Shown: positions 43,256 to 51,922, counted from the first letter of the stretch. The stretch: DNA of 64,000 nucleotides from Aalborgiella sp043769295 (GCA_043769295.1 JAYVJL010000029.1:14651-78650), one strand, 5' to 3'. Program-made: numbers and translations. The notes: generated by a model not told the origin, from the sequence alone.

Positions 43256-43599
43256 AGCTCCTTCTTGACGAAAATCTGTCTAGGCGCATCGTTCCGTTTT
43301 TGCAGCAAAACTATCCCGACAGCTCGCAAGTGGTTTTGCTTGGCTTGCAAGCGGCTACAGATGCTGAGATTTGGGAATTTGCCAAAACGCAAGGCTATGT
43401 CGTGGTCAGCCGCGATGCAGACTTTGCTGACCTCTCATTGCTCAAAGGCGCACCACCCAAGCTCATTCGCCTGCGCACACCCAATCTAAGCCGTGCTGCT
43501 ACGTTGAGTCTATTGCTGTTGAATCAAGAACTTGTTGAGCAAGTGCTGATTCAAGAAAACGAGGCTTGTGTGGAAATTTTGCACGCTTCGTTTGTATAG
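43252..43599 (+). CDS. DUF5615 PIN-like toxin
   Basis: 115 aa. MKLLLDENLSRRIVPFL at the N-terminus and VVSRDADFADL with the paired acidic residues are the Mut7-C/DUF5615 PIN-like signature, followed by IRLRTPNLSRAATLSLLLLN. Likely RNase toxin; partner of the DUF433 protein. Confidence 0.9.
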   Translation: MKLLLDENLSRRIVPFLQQNYPDSSQVVLLGLQAATDAEIWEFAKTQGYVVVSRDADFADLSLLKGAPPKLIRLRTPNLSRAATLSLLLLNQELVEQVLIQENEACVEILHASFV

Positions 43600-43614
43600 A
43601 TTTTCAGTTTTTTT

Positions 43615-43661
43615 GCTATAAATAAAATAGCTTATTAGGCAATAAATGCGCCGGCTAGAGG
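43615..43661 (+). repeat. 45-bp interspersed repeat after the DUF5615 gene
   Basis: Near-consensus copy: GCTATAAATAAAATAGC arm, then TTATTAGGCAATAAATGCG and CCGGCTAGAGG. Confidence 0.9.
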
Positions 43662-43769
43662 TGAAATTAGGGTAAAAAAGGTAAGTCTGTGCTTATTTTT
43701 ATTTCAATGCGTATTGCAAAATATTAGGTATCATTTTTAAATGCAACTAGGTGCAACATTCTGAGTACA

Positions 43770-44006
43770 TTGAGCCTGCGCATCCCCGATTCCACCCATA
43801 ACCGCCTGAAAGACTTGGCGCAAAAAGACAAGCTGTCCATCAACCAGTTCATCAGCACTGCAGTGGCTGAAAAACTGGCCGCACTGGAAACGCTGAGTTA
43901 TTTGAGCGAACGCGCTCAAAAAGGCAGCAAAGCCAAGTTTGAAGCTGCATTAGCTGGTGTGCCCCATGCAGAACCTTTGCCGCAAGATCGTTGGCCGGCA
44001 AATTAA
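43770..44006 (+). CDS. Ribbon-helix-helix (HicB/CopG-like) antitoxin-type protein, start degenerate
   Basis: 78 aa from TTG 43770. SLRIPDSTHNRLKDLAQKDKLSINQFISTAVAEKLAALETLSYLSERAQKGSKAKFEAALAGVP is the RHH family often annotated as toxin-antitoxin HicB/CopG antitoxin. Relatives begin STLSLR; here those codons exist upstream (AGT ACA) but are preceded by CTG where an ATG or GTG would be expected, and no Shine-Dalgarno site is visible. It may therefore be poorly translated or decaying. No intact partner follows; the stop is 1 nt from a repeat copy. Confidence 0.7.
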   Translation: MSLRIPDSTHNRLKDLAQKDKLSINQFISTAVAEKLAALETLSYLSERAQKGSKAKFEAALAGVPHAEPLPQDRWPAN

Positions 44007-44007
44007 T

Positions 44008-44053
44008 GCTATAAATATAATAGCTGCTTAGGTAATAAATACACCGGCTAGAT
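44008..44053 (+). repeat. 45-bp interspersed repeat after the RHH gene
   Basis: GCTATAAATATAATAGC arm, then CTTAGGTAATAAATACACCG and GCTAGA. Confidence 0.9.
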
Positions 44054-44100
44054 GCAAATTCAACTAATTTTTTAAGCAAAATTCATAGTAAACTAGCTAA

Positions 44101-44268
44101 ATGAGCCAAATCTTAATCAACGACTACCTCAAGCAGCTTGACATCATCAAAAAAGTCAGCGGCAGCAAGCGCGAAACCATTGTGCGAGAGGCGTTCAAAG
44201 ACTTGCTCAAGGCGTGGGGCAAGCAGCAAAGCCTGACGTACCAATGGCGTGCAAGGCTCAAATACTGA
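44101..44268 (+). pseudogene. Truncated type ISP restriction-enzyme N-terminus
   Basis: Short frame of 55 codons beginning MSQILINDYLKQLDIIKK, then SGSKRETIVREAFKDLLKAWGKQ. This matches the very start of large single-chain type ISP restriction/methylase enzymes (normally over 1000 aa). Similarity stops after about 43 codons; the following TYQWRARLKY is unrelated and ends at TGA. The remaining enzyme is gone. It points to an earlier restriction system at this site. Confidence 0.7.
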
Positions 44269-44380
44269 TTTTTTGATCTGCGCTGTGTCCATCAACCATG
44301 CAGTGCCGATTATCAGTGTGGACAATGATTTTTTGAATTATCAGAAATGTATGCCAATTTTGCTTCATCCGCTATACTAA
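44237..44380 (+). pseudogene. C-terminal remnant of a PIN-domain (VapC) toxin
   Basis: In a different frame from the restriction remnant, codons read GSNTDFLICAVSINHAVP then IISVDNDFLNYQKCMPILLHP and a TAA stop. TDFLICAVA and DxDF are the third and fourth acidic motifs of PIN toxins. The N-terminal half, with the first Asp and Glu, is missing and there is a stop at 44234, so it is not functional. It ends 4 nt before the helicase ATG. Confidence 0.65.
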
Positions 44381-44384
44381 AAAT

Positions 44385-47300
44385 ATGACAACAAAATTTT
44401 TCACCAATGAAAACGAAAATACTCTCTTCAATAAATTTGAGGGTGTATTAAAATTTAATCAACACATTGAATTTTTTGATAGTTTAGTTGGTTATTTTCG
44501 CTCCTCAGGATATTTTAAAGTCCGGCCATTTTTAGCTAATGTTCCAAAAACTAGAATATTAGTCGGCATAAATGTTGATAAATTATTGGCACAAGCTAGT
44601 GCCAAAGGTACAGATTTTTTTAAAAATAGCGAAAAAACTAAAGATGAATTTATTAGCGACATTAAATTAGATATTTCAGAAGCCAATTATGATAAAGCAA
44701 CAGAAGAAGGCATACTGCAATTCATTGAAGATTTAATCACAAAAAAAATTGAAGTACGGGCTCATCCAGATAAAAAAATTCACGCTAAAGTTTATATTTT
44801 TAGGCCTGATCCATTTAACGAACATACGCATGCAACTGTTATTACCGGGTCATCCAATTTTACAGATGCAGGACTTGGGTCTGGTGTCTTACACAATTAT
44901 GAATTTAACGTGCAGTTGAATGATTATCAAGATGTAAAATTTGCGACAGATGAGTTTGAAAAGCTTTGGGATGAATCCATTGAGTTGCTGCCGGTAGACG
45001 TACAAGATATTAAAAAACAAACGCACTTAAACAATACAGTCTCACCCTTTGAGCTATACATTAAGGTGTTGACAGAATATTTTGGTAAAAATATTGACTA
45101 TGACCCTGATGCTTTGGGTGATTTACCAGACAATTTTAAAAAATTAAGCTACCAAATAGATGCTGTGAATGAAGGTTTTAATATGCTGCTCAAGCATGAT
45201 GGCTTTATTCTGGCAGATGTTGTGGGTTTAGGTAAAACCATTGTTGCCACATTGGTTGCAAAAAAATTCCTTATGCAAAATGGCCGTGACTACACTAAAA
45301 TTTTAGTGGTATACCCACCTGCTGTTGAGAAAAACTGGAAAAACACATTCAGAGATTTTCAGTTGGATAGACACACCAAATTTATTAGTAATGGGAGTTT
45401 ACAAAAAATTCTGGATAGTCATCAAGATTACTGGTTGGTTGAAGATTATGATTTAATTATTGTGGATGAAGCGCATAAATTTAGAAATCATACCTCCGGT
45501 GCATTTGATCAACTACAAAAAATTTGCAAAGCACCCCGTGCTAGTAAAGGTTTGATTGAAGGTGAGAAAAAGAAAGTTATTTTGGTATCAGCTACACCGC
45601 TAAACAACCGTCCTGATGACATACTGCATCAAATTACTTTATTCCAAGAACCAAGGCAATCTACATTACCCGTACCTAATTTAACGGCATTTTTTAACAA
45701 ACACATTAAAAAATATAAAGAACTTAAAAGAGACGATGCATTAGATGTTGAAAAATTAAGAGAAATGTACGCAGATATTCGTAAAAATATCATTCAACCA
45801 ATTACTATACGTCGCTCACGCACAGATCTTGAAAATATACCGGCATACAAACAAGATTTAGCTGAGCAAGGTATTACTTTTCCTAAAGTAAATCCACCTG
45901 AAAAAGTGGAATACTATATGAATGCAGAGTTGGCAGCACTTTTTAGTAAAACAGTAGATTATTTAACAGATCCTAGAAAGCTAAATTATGCTCGATATCA
46001 AGCGATTGCCAATTTGATTAAATCGGAGCATCAAGAGCTTTATGAAAATGCAGAACGAGTTTCAAAATCATTAGCTTTTATTATAAAAACGCAGTTAGTA
46101 AAACGAATCGAAAGTAGCTTTTATGCGTTCAAAACTTCATTAGATACATTTCAAAAAGCGAATAGACGCATGATTGAAATGTTTGGAAAGGATCAGATTT
46201 TTATCGCTCCGGATCTAGATATTAACAAACTCATAGACAAAGGTTTAACGGATGATGAAATTGCTGCCGAGATTGAAAAATTAAATCTAGAGAATCCGAA
46301 AAACAAGCAATTTAAAGCAGAAGATTTTGATCTAGACTTTTTGCCAGCTTTAGAAAATGATGCGCTGCTATTAGATGAATTAGTAGCAGATTGGGCTGCG
46401 ATTAGTGATGATCCAAAACTTACTGAATTCATGCAGAAGTTAAATGGTGATTTTTTTGACCTTCGACGTAATAATAACGGTAAGTTAGTGATTTTTTCAG
46501 AATCAAAAGACACTGTAAATTACTTATCTAAAGCACTTAAATCCACTGGGCGAGAGGATGTGTTGGTTATTTCAAGCGATAACCGAAGCGAAAAATATGA
46601 CACTATTGTTGAAAATTTTGATGCTAACTACCCCTCAATTTTAGATGCGCAAAGGGGGATGGCGAAAAAAAATGATTACAACATTATTATTACCACTGAA
46701 GTATTGGCTGAAGGTGTTAATTTGCACCGTGCCAATGTGGTCGTGCATTACGATACGCCATGGAATTCAACAAAACTCATGCAGCGTATTGGACGGGTTA
46801 ATCGAATTGGTACAAATGCCAAACAAATCTATAACTACGTGTTTTATCCATCTGCTCAGGGCGATTCCCAAATCAAACTCGCTAAGACCGCATTGATGAA
46901 AATTCAAGCTTTTCACGCTGCATTTGGAGAAGATAACCAGATTTTTTCTACAGAAGAAATTATGGATGAAAGCAAACTGTTTAGTAGCGAATATAAAGAA
47001 GTAGAAGATGAGCGTCTGAAGTACTTGCATGAATTACGGCAGTTCAAAAAAGACAACCGCGCATGGTTCGAAAAAATTAAAAAAATACCCATGAAAAGCC
47101 GTACAGGACGTGTGGCTACCACAAGCCAACGACCTGAGCTTGCCAATGGCACGGCCGCATTTTTTAAAACAGTGCATAAGCTTGAGTTTTATTGGATAGA
47201 CGATACCAAGCCCATGGAAATTACCCCTCTAGAAGCATTTAAGTTATTTAAGGCAGCGGAAGAAGAGGTTCCAACAGATCTCATTGAGCAACATCATCAA

Positions 47301-47675
47301 CAGGTGCAATCTGGTTTGAATCATTTTGAGCAAAGCGAGCAAGATTACACGTTAGAGCGTGAAGATCCTACAGCTTTAGGTGGGAAAGCTATGCGCGTCA
47401 AGAAATTTTTAGCTGAGCTAGCTAAATTGCCGATTGCGCAAGAAAAACAGATCAACCACATTCAAAAATTAGTCGCCTTGATTGAAATTGGGCGCTATAC
47501 CAACTTGCCCAATGCCATTGATAAACTGATGAAAACTAAACCATTGCCAGCGCATGCGTTGCAGCGCATTGATGCAATTGCGGCTGAATACAACGTAAAA
47601 GACGTGCAAACACAACGAACACATGCAGCTAAATTGGGTAAACCGCAGCTAATTCTTTCAGAATCATTTAAATAA
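44385..47675 (+). CDS. PLD-SNF2 family helicase of a putative defence module
   Basis: 1096 aa. Residues about 1-200 are a phospholipase-D-like domain with one HKD-type motif (His133, Lys135, and GSSN 155-158), as in PLD nucleases fused to helicases. Residues about 250-850 are an SF2/SNF2 motor: Q-motif near Gln257, Walker A VVGLGKT (279-285), DEAH 361-364, SATP 402-405, EGVNLHRANVVVHYD and QRIGRVNRIG (800-809). The C-terminal 250 residues are unassigned and partly charged. The gene is AT-rich, unlike its surroundings. It precedes the methyltransferase by 2 nt, so the pair is an operon. DISARM DrmD is a SNF2 relative, but drmA/B/C are absent. No ribosome site; TATACT lies 7 nt before the ATG. 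Confidence 0.85.
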   Translation: MTTKFFTNENENTLFNKFEGVLKFNQHIEFFDSLVGYFRSSGYFKVRPFLANVPKTRILVGINVDKLLAQASAKGTDFFKNSEKTKDEFISDIKLDISEANYDKATEEGILQFIEDLITKKIEVRAHPDKKIHAKVYIFRPDPFNEHTHATVITGSSNFTDAGLGSGVLHNYEFNVQLNDYQDVKFATDEFEKLWDESIELLPVDVQDIKKQTHLNNTVSPFELYIKVLTEYFGKNIDYDPDALGDLPDNFKKLSYQIDAVNEGFNMLLKHDGFILADVVGLGKTIVATLVAKKFLMQNGRDYTKILVVYPPAVEKNWKNTFRDFQLDRHTKFISNGSLQKILDSHQDYWLVEDYDLIIVDEAHKFRNHTSGAFDQLQKICKAPRASKGLIEGEKKKVILVSATPLNNRPDDILHQITLFQEPRQSTLPVPNLTAFFNKHIKKYKELKRDDALDVEKLREMYADIRKNIIQPITIRRSRTDLENIPAYKQDLAEQGITFPKVNPPEKVEYYMNAELAALFSKTVDYLTDPRKLNYARYQAIANLIKSEHQELYENAERVSKSLAFIIKTQLVKRIESSFYAFKTSLDTFQKANRRMIEMFGKDQIFIAPDLDINKLIDKGLTDDEIAAEIEKLNLENPKNKQFKAEDFDLDFLPALENDALLLDELVADWAAISDDPKLTEFMQKLNGDFFDLRRNNNGKLVIFSESKDTVNYLSKALKSTGREDVLVISSDNRSEKYDTIVENFDANYPSILDAQRGMAKKNDYNIIITTEVLAEGVNLHRANVVVHYDTPWNSTKLMQRIGRVNRIGTNAKQIYNYVFYPSAQGDSQIKLAKTALMKIQAFHAAFGEDNQIFSTEEIMDESKLFSSEYKEVEDERLKYLHELRQFKKDNRAWFEKIKKIPMKSRTGRVATTSQRPELANGTAAFFKTVHKLEFYWIDDTKPMEITPLEAFKLFKAAEEEVPTDLIEQHHQQVQSGLNHFEQSEQDYTLEREDPTALGGKAMRVKKFLAELAKLPIAQEKQINHIQKLVALIEIGRYTNLPNAIDKLMKTKPLPAHALQRIDAIAAEYNVKDVQTQRTHAAKLGKPQLILSESFK

Positions 47676-47677
47676 AT

Positions 47678-50600
47678 ATGCAAACAAAAGAACAAATTCA
47701 ATATTTATTACAGCATCAATACAGTAGTACCCATTGGAAAGCTTTTTTAAGTGAGCTGTTTGCAACCAGTCACTTTTATAGTAATCCGACACGCCTTACC
47801 AGCATCAATGCTAGCATCGCAAGTGATGCTTTCCACATAGGAAATATAACGCTTTCTGAAAATGGCATATCTCGCCACATTGCCGTGTATGAAGTTGTTC
47901 TTGCACCTAATGTTGTGCTTGAGCGCAATCGCGTGGGCTTGCGCAACCTGCTGAAAATGCATTGGAAAGAGCAGGATGCCGCGTTTGTTGTTTATTACCA
48001 ATCGGATCGTCAGCAGCATAGCGATGCTAAAAAATGGCGGTTCAGCTATGTGTCAGAACTCAAGAAATTTAACGAGGCGGGCGAGTATGTAGCCAACAAT
48101 ACCGAGCCTAAACGTTATACCTACGTGCTGGGTGAGGGCGAATCGTGCCGAACAGCCGCAGAGCGGTTTTACGCACTCCAACAAAAAGCCCACAAAACCA
48201 CGTTAGATGATATTAAAGAAGCATTCTCGGTTGAAAAGCTTTCAAAAACATTCTTTACCCAGTACAAAGACCATTACCAAGACTTTGTTCAATATCTCAC
48301 AGGCAAACGTCAAGAAAAAGTAGCCGGCAAGTGGGAAGACATTACTAAACATGCACCAAACGCACAGCTCATCAGTGTTTTTAATAATAATGAAAAAGAT
48401 GTGCGCGATTTTTGTAAAAAATTGCTTGGACGAATTGTTTTTTTATATTTCATTCAAAAAAAGGGCTGGCTAGGCGTACCTCTGCATGATAGCTGGGGCA
48501 ATGGCAAGCCGGACTTTATGAGTCGCTTATTAGCCAACTGCGCTAACCCTGCAATTTTTTACAGCGAATATCTCAGCAAATTATTTTTTGAAACGCTAAA
48601 TCAGCTACGTGCTGATGATTTAGCCGAAATCGTTGAAGGTGAACCCACAAAAATCCCATACTTGAACGGTGGCTTGTTTGAAGAAGATGACCCTAAACAC
48701 CGTCATTTAGTGTTTAAAACTGATTTATTTAAAAATCTGTTTGACTTTTTTGACCAATACAACTTCACTATTTATGAGGATGACCCGAATGACCATACCG
48801 TAGCGGTTGATCCCGAAATGCTTGGGCATATTTTTGAAAATTTGCTAGAAGACAACAAGGACAAAGGCGCGTTTTACACCCCTAAAGAAATTGTGCACTA
48901 TATGTGCCAGGAAAGCCTGATTGAGTACCTTACCACTTGGTTTGAAGGTCATGGCTATACCGTGCAGCAAGATAGTTTTGTTAGTTTTGATAACCACGCA
49001 CAAACTAGTTTTATTTCTGCGAATGATGGCCGTACCGGGCAAGGTCTATTAGAAATTGCACAAACATCACAACAGCCGGCTAAACACATTGACCGCGCCA
49101 TTATCGAAAAGCTGCTCAAAAAACAGTTAAACGAAGACGACAAACAAGCTGTGATACAACACGCAGCGGCCTTTAATGAAGCCTTGGATAAAGTGAAAAT
49201 ATGCGACCCCGCCATTGGCTCGGGCGCTTTCCCTATGGGTTTGCTGCAAGAAATTTTTACGGCCAAACAAACCTTGCACACTTTTGTGCATGGTGATTTG
49301 GCAAGCTTTGCACCGGCTGCTGTAAAACTTAATATTATTCAAAACAGTATTTATGGCGTGGATATTGAACGCGGTGCCGTGGATATAGCGAGGCTGCGTT
49401 TTTGGCTAAGTTTAGTGGTCGATGAACCCGCCCCGCAAGCACTGCCTAATTTAGATTACAAAATTGTAGTCGGTAATAGCTTAATCAGTAAGCTGGGTGA
49501 TGATGTGATTGATATTGATTGGGATATCAAACCCAATAATCACGGCTTATTTGGTGTGGAAGAGGCGAAAAGCATACAAACCATACTTAAGCAAATTACG
49601 AATTTGCAAAGTAATTTTTTCAACCCAAACGCGCCGAAAAAAGAGCTTGCACCGAAAATTCGCAACCTGAAAATTGATCTGCTCATACAGCAACTGCATT
49701 TAATGATAGCCAGCAGAGGATTGGCCACCAAGCCTATAGGCACAGGGCGTGCTTTGGTAGCGCAAACAGAGCTTTATTTACAGACTGAAGGCTGGAAGCA
49801 ACAAGCCGCCGCTTTGCAAGCACTTAAAGCCCAGCCCGATAAGGCTTTGGCATTTTTTGATTGGCAGCTTAATTTTGCTGAGGTGATGAATAAGGATGTG
49901 GCGGAAAATGGGATTGTGGGTTTTGATATTGTGATTGGGAATCCGCCCTATGTATCCACGAAAGGTACAACGGAGATAATGAAGAGTGAACTGCAAAGCG
50001 CATTTGGATACTCGGATGATCTTTATAATCATTTTATAATTAAAGGTATTAAATTATTAAAAAATCAAGGTGTAAATACCATGATTACACCTGATACTTA
50101 CTTCACAACACTAACAAAAAGAAATCTTCGGGAATTTTTACTTGCTAATAAAATTATATCAATAATTCATTTAGGTCACGATATATTTGATTCTGCAATG
50201 GTTTCAACCGCAATAATTTTGCTTCAAAAAAATAGTGAATTAAAAAATAAAAAAATACATTTTATTGATTTAAAAGGGAAAAAAGAAATTAAAAATGGTG
50301 TGTTGTATGAAATATCTCAAGAGGTTTATTCTAATTCAATAAATGGTTCAATTTTTACACCAAACTTAACCAATCTAAAAATTCATAATAAACTATCATT
50401 AATTCATAAGAATTTAGTTGATAATTATTGGAAAAAAATATCTACCAGTAGAGCAATTGAAAAAAATGCAATATCACTAAGTAATTATAGAAATAATTTA
50501 AAATATGGCGATTGGACTTTAATCGGGTTGATTACAGAAGGTGGTCAAGGGCTTGCTACTGCAAATAATGGCAAATACGTAGGTGTGCGTGAAGGCACAA

Positions 50601-51397
50601 AAGAAGCGTTAAGAATTAGTCATACTAGAGTCATCAAACTAAATGATATAAATAGTAAATATAAAACTAACTATGTAATGCCAAAAAATGAAATCGAAAT
50701 TTGGCAACTTTTCGATGACATTAAAGAAAAGCATGGGAGAGATGCTTTTGGACAAGGGTATTTATTCCGAATTGTTCCGAACTCATTAATTGCAAATATA
50801 TTAAGTGTCCAAGAAAAAGAGGGAGGAATAATTAACAGTAGCGCATCTTTTGTGCCATATGATAAAGGTGATAAGGATGGTAATAGATGGTATTTACCTA
50901 CGCCTTATTTTATAGATTGGAGTGCGGAAAATGTTACAGCTCTTAAAAATGACACAAGAGCAAGATTTCAAGGCTATACGTTTTATTTTCGAGAAGGATT
51001 TTGTTGGAACAATAATTTAAATGAAAACTATTTATCCATTAAATGTAGATTGAAAAGTAATGGAGTACATGATGTGGCGTCTATGTCTATGTTTACATTG
51101 AGTCATAATATTCCAGAATATTATATGGTAACATTAATAAATAGCAAAATGCTTGGTCTAATATATAGAAATTTTATCAATAATACTGTGAACGTTCAAA
51201 TAAATGATATCAAGGTCTTTCCTATGCCTGTTCCAAATAGTCAACAATTAACCACTTGCAATCAATTATTTGAAGAAGCTGTGCTAATTCAAAGACAGTT
51301 TTTTGCTGAAAAAATTAATATCCTAGAAAGGAATAAAAAAATGATTGATTTGCAAGTTAAAGTCGATGATTTTGTTTTTGGGCTATATGAATTTTAG
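47678..51397 (+). CDS. Eco57I-type adenine-specific DNA methyltransferase (putative type IIG-like/BREX PglX-like)
   Basis: 1239 aa. The N-terminal 500 residues are helical, with NEKDVRDFCKKLLGRIVFLYFIQKKGWLG and GAFYTPKEIVHYM, typical of large Eco57I-family enzymes. SAM motif I DPAIGSGAF is at about 510-518, and catalytic motif NPPY at 755-758 (m6A class). The C-terminal third (from about residue 770) should hold the target-recognition region; its DNA is much more AT-rich than the first two thirds. No clear PD-(D/E)XK nuclease motif was recognised by eye, so cleavage, if any, may come from the PLD-helicase partner. Likely role: methylate host DNA and, with the partner, restrict phage. Confidence 0.85.
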   Translation: MQTKEQIQYLLQHQYSSTHWKAFLSELFATSHFYSNPTRLTSINASIASDAFHIGNITLSENGISRHIAVYEVVLAPNVVLERNRVGLRNLLKMHWKEQDAAFVVYYQSDRQQHSDAKKWRFSYVSELKKFNEAGEYVANNTEPKRYTYVLGEGESCRTAAERFYALQQKAHKTTLDDIKEAFSVEKLSKTFFTQYKDHYQDFVQYLTGKRQEKVAGKWEDITKHAPNAQLISVFNNNEKDVRDFCKKLLGRIVFLYFIQKKGWLGVPLHDSWGNGKPDFMSRLLANCANPAIFYSEYLSKLFFETLNQLRADDLAEIVEGEPTKIPYLNGGLFEEDDPKHRHLVFKTDLFKNLFDFFDQYNFTIYEDDPNDHTVAVDPEMLGHIFENLLEDNKDKGAFYTPKEIVHYMCQESLIEYLTTWFEGHGYTVQQDSFVSFDNHAQTSFISANDGRTGQGLLEIAQTSQQPAKHIDRAIIEKLLKKQLNEDDKQAVIQHAAAFNEALDKVKICDPAIGSGAFPMGLLQEIFTAKQTLHTFVHGDLASFAPAAVKLNIIQNSIYGVDIERGAVDIARLRFWLSLVVDEPAPQALPNLDYKIVVGNSLISKLGDDVIDIDWDIKPNNHGLFGVEEAKSIQTILKQITNLQSNFFNPNAPKKELAPKIRNLKIDLLIQQLHLMIASRGLATKPIGTGRALVAQTELYLQTEGWKQQAAALQALKAQPDKALAFFDWQLNFAEVMNKDVAENGIVGFDIVIGNPPYVSTKGTTEIMKSELQSAFGYSDDLYNHFIIKGIKLLKNQGVNTMITPDTYFTTLTKRNLREFLLANKIISIIHLGHDIFDSAMVSTAIILLQKNSELKNKKIHFIDLKGKKEIKNGVLYEISQEVYSNSINGSIFTPNLTNLKIHNKLSLIHKNLVDNYWKKISTSRAIEKNAISLSNYRNNLKYGDWTLIGLITEGGQGLATANNGKYVGVREGTKEALRISHTRVIKLNDINSKYKTNYVMPKNEIEIWQLFDDIKEKHGRDAFGQGYLFRIVPNSLIANILSVQEKEGGIINSSASFVPYDKGDKDGNRWYLPTPYFIDWSAENVTALKNDTRARFQGYTFYFREGFCWNNNLNENYLSIKCRLKSNGVHDVASMSMFTLSHNIPEYYMVTLINSKMLGLIYRNFINNTVNVQINDIKVFPMPVPNSQQLTTCNQLFEEAVLIQRQFFAEKINILERNKKMIDLQVKVDDFVFGLYEF

Positions 51398-51658
51398 GGA
51401 ATTAAATTTCACTTATAAACAACTCATTTTGTGTAATGATAAATTAATGTATTATATTTAATTAAATATTCGTCAAAGTTAACGGTTAATAATGAATAAA
51501 TTTGCATAAATACTTACTTAAAAAATATAAATTCTCATATGATTTTGCGATCAAATAAATATTCAAGAAGTATTGACTTCAGGTCTTATGCTATTGTGCA
51601 CATTAGTTTATAGTGAGATTTATTATCGAAGCAGTTTAATTTTGCCTCGTTACACCAC
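51398..51658. other. AT-rich non-coding tail of the defence island
   Basis: No gene seen. Very AT-rich sequence after the methyltransferase stop, with no convincing hairpin terminator; it runs up to the inverted-repeat element. Confidence 0.6.
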
Positions 51659-51743
51659 AAATTATGGTCAGAGTCCAATTTCGATGGTATTTGGTTGTCC
51701 GCCGAAGGGTGAATTGTCCTGAATTGGAATCTGACCCTAATTT
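51659..51743. mobile_element. 85-bp MITE/REP-like element with 23-bp terminal inverted repeats
   Basis: Left end AAATTATGGTCAGAGTCCAA and the reverse complement of the right end, AAATTAGGGTCAGATTCCAA, agree at 20 of 23 positions. There is no coding capacity. The GGTCAGA-TCCAATT ends resemble sequences flanking REP-associated (RAYT) transposases. Confidence 0.6.
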
Positions 51744-51780
51744 ATTTGTCTTCACTCGACCGCTCATGAAGTCAAAATTA

Positions 51781-51872
51781 CCCTTCAATTTGAAGGGATG
51801 GCGCGAAGCGACGGGGTAGCGCATGCGGCAGGGGCTGCCCCGCCCGTTGGGCACCCCTTCGCCACGAAGGGG
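51781..51872. repeat. Cluster of three hairpins
   Basis: CCCTTCA-ATT-TGAAGGG at 51781-51797, GGCAG-GGG-CTGCC at 51827-51839 and CCCCTTCG-CCA-CGAAGGG(G) at 51854-51872. GC-rich, in contrast to the AT-rich island on the left. Confidence 0.65.
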
Positions 51873-51877
51873 AATTT

Positions 51878-51922
51878 GCTACAAATAAAATAGCACCTTA
51901 GGAAATAAAAACGCCGTCTACA
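51878..51922 (+). repeat. 45-bp interspersed repeat at the right edge of the island
   Basis: GCTACAAATAAAATAGC arm, then CTTAGGAAATAAAAACGCCG and TCTA tail (diverged). Lies 13 nt from the end of the kinase/phosphatase gene. Confidence 0.8.

Noticed and set aside
44385..51397. Assignment to DISARM or BREX
   Set aside because: Only a SNF2-type helicase and one methyltransferase are present; core genes of either system (drmA/drmB, pglZ/brxC) are absent on both sides.
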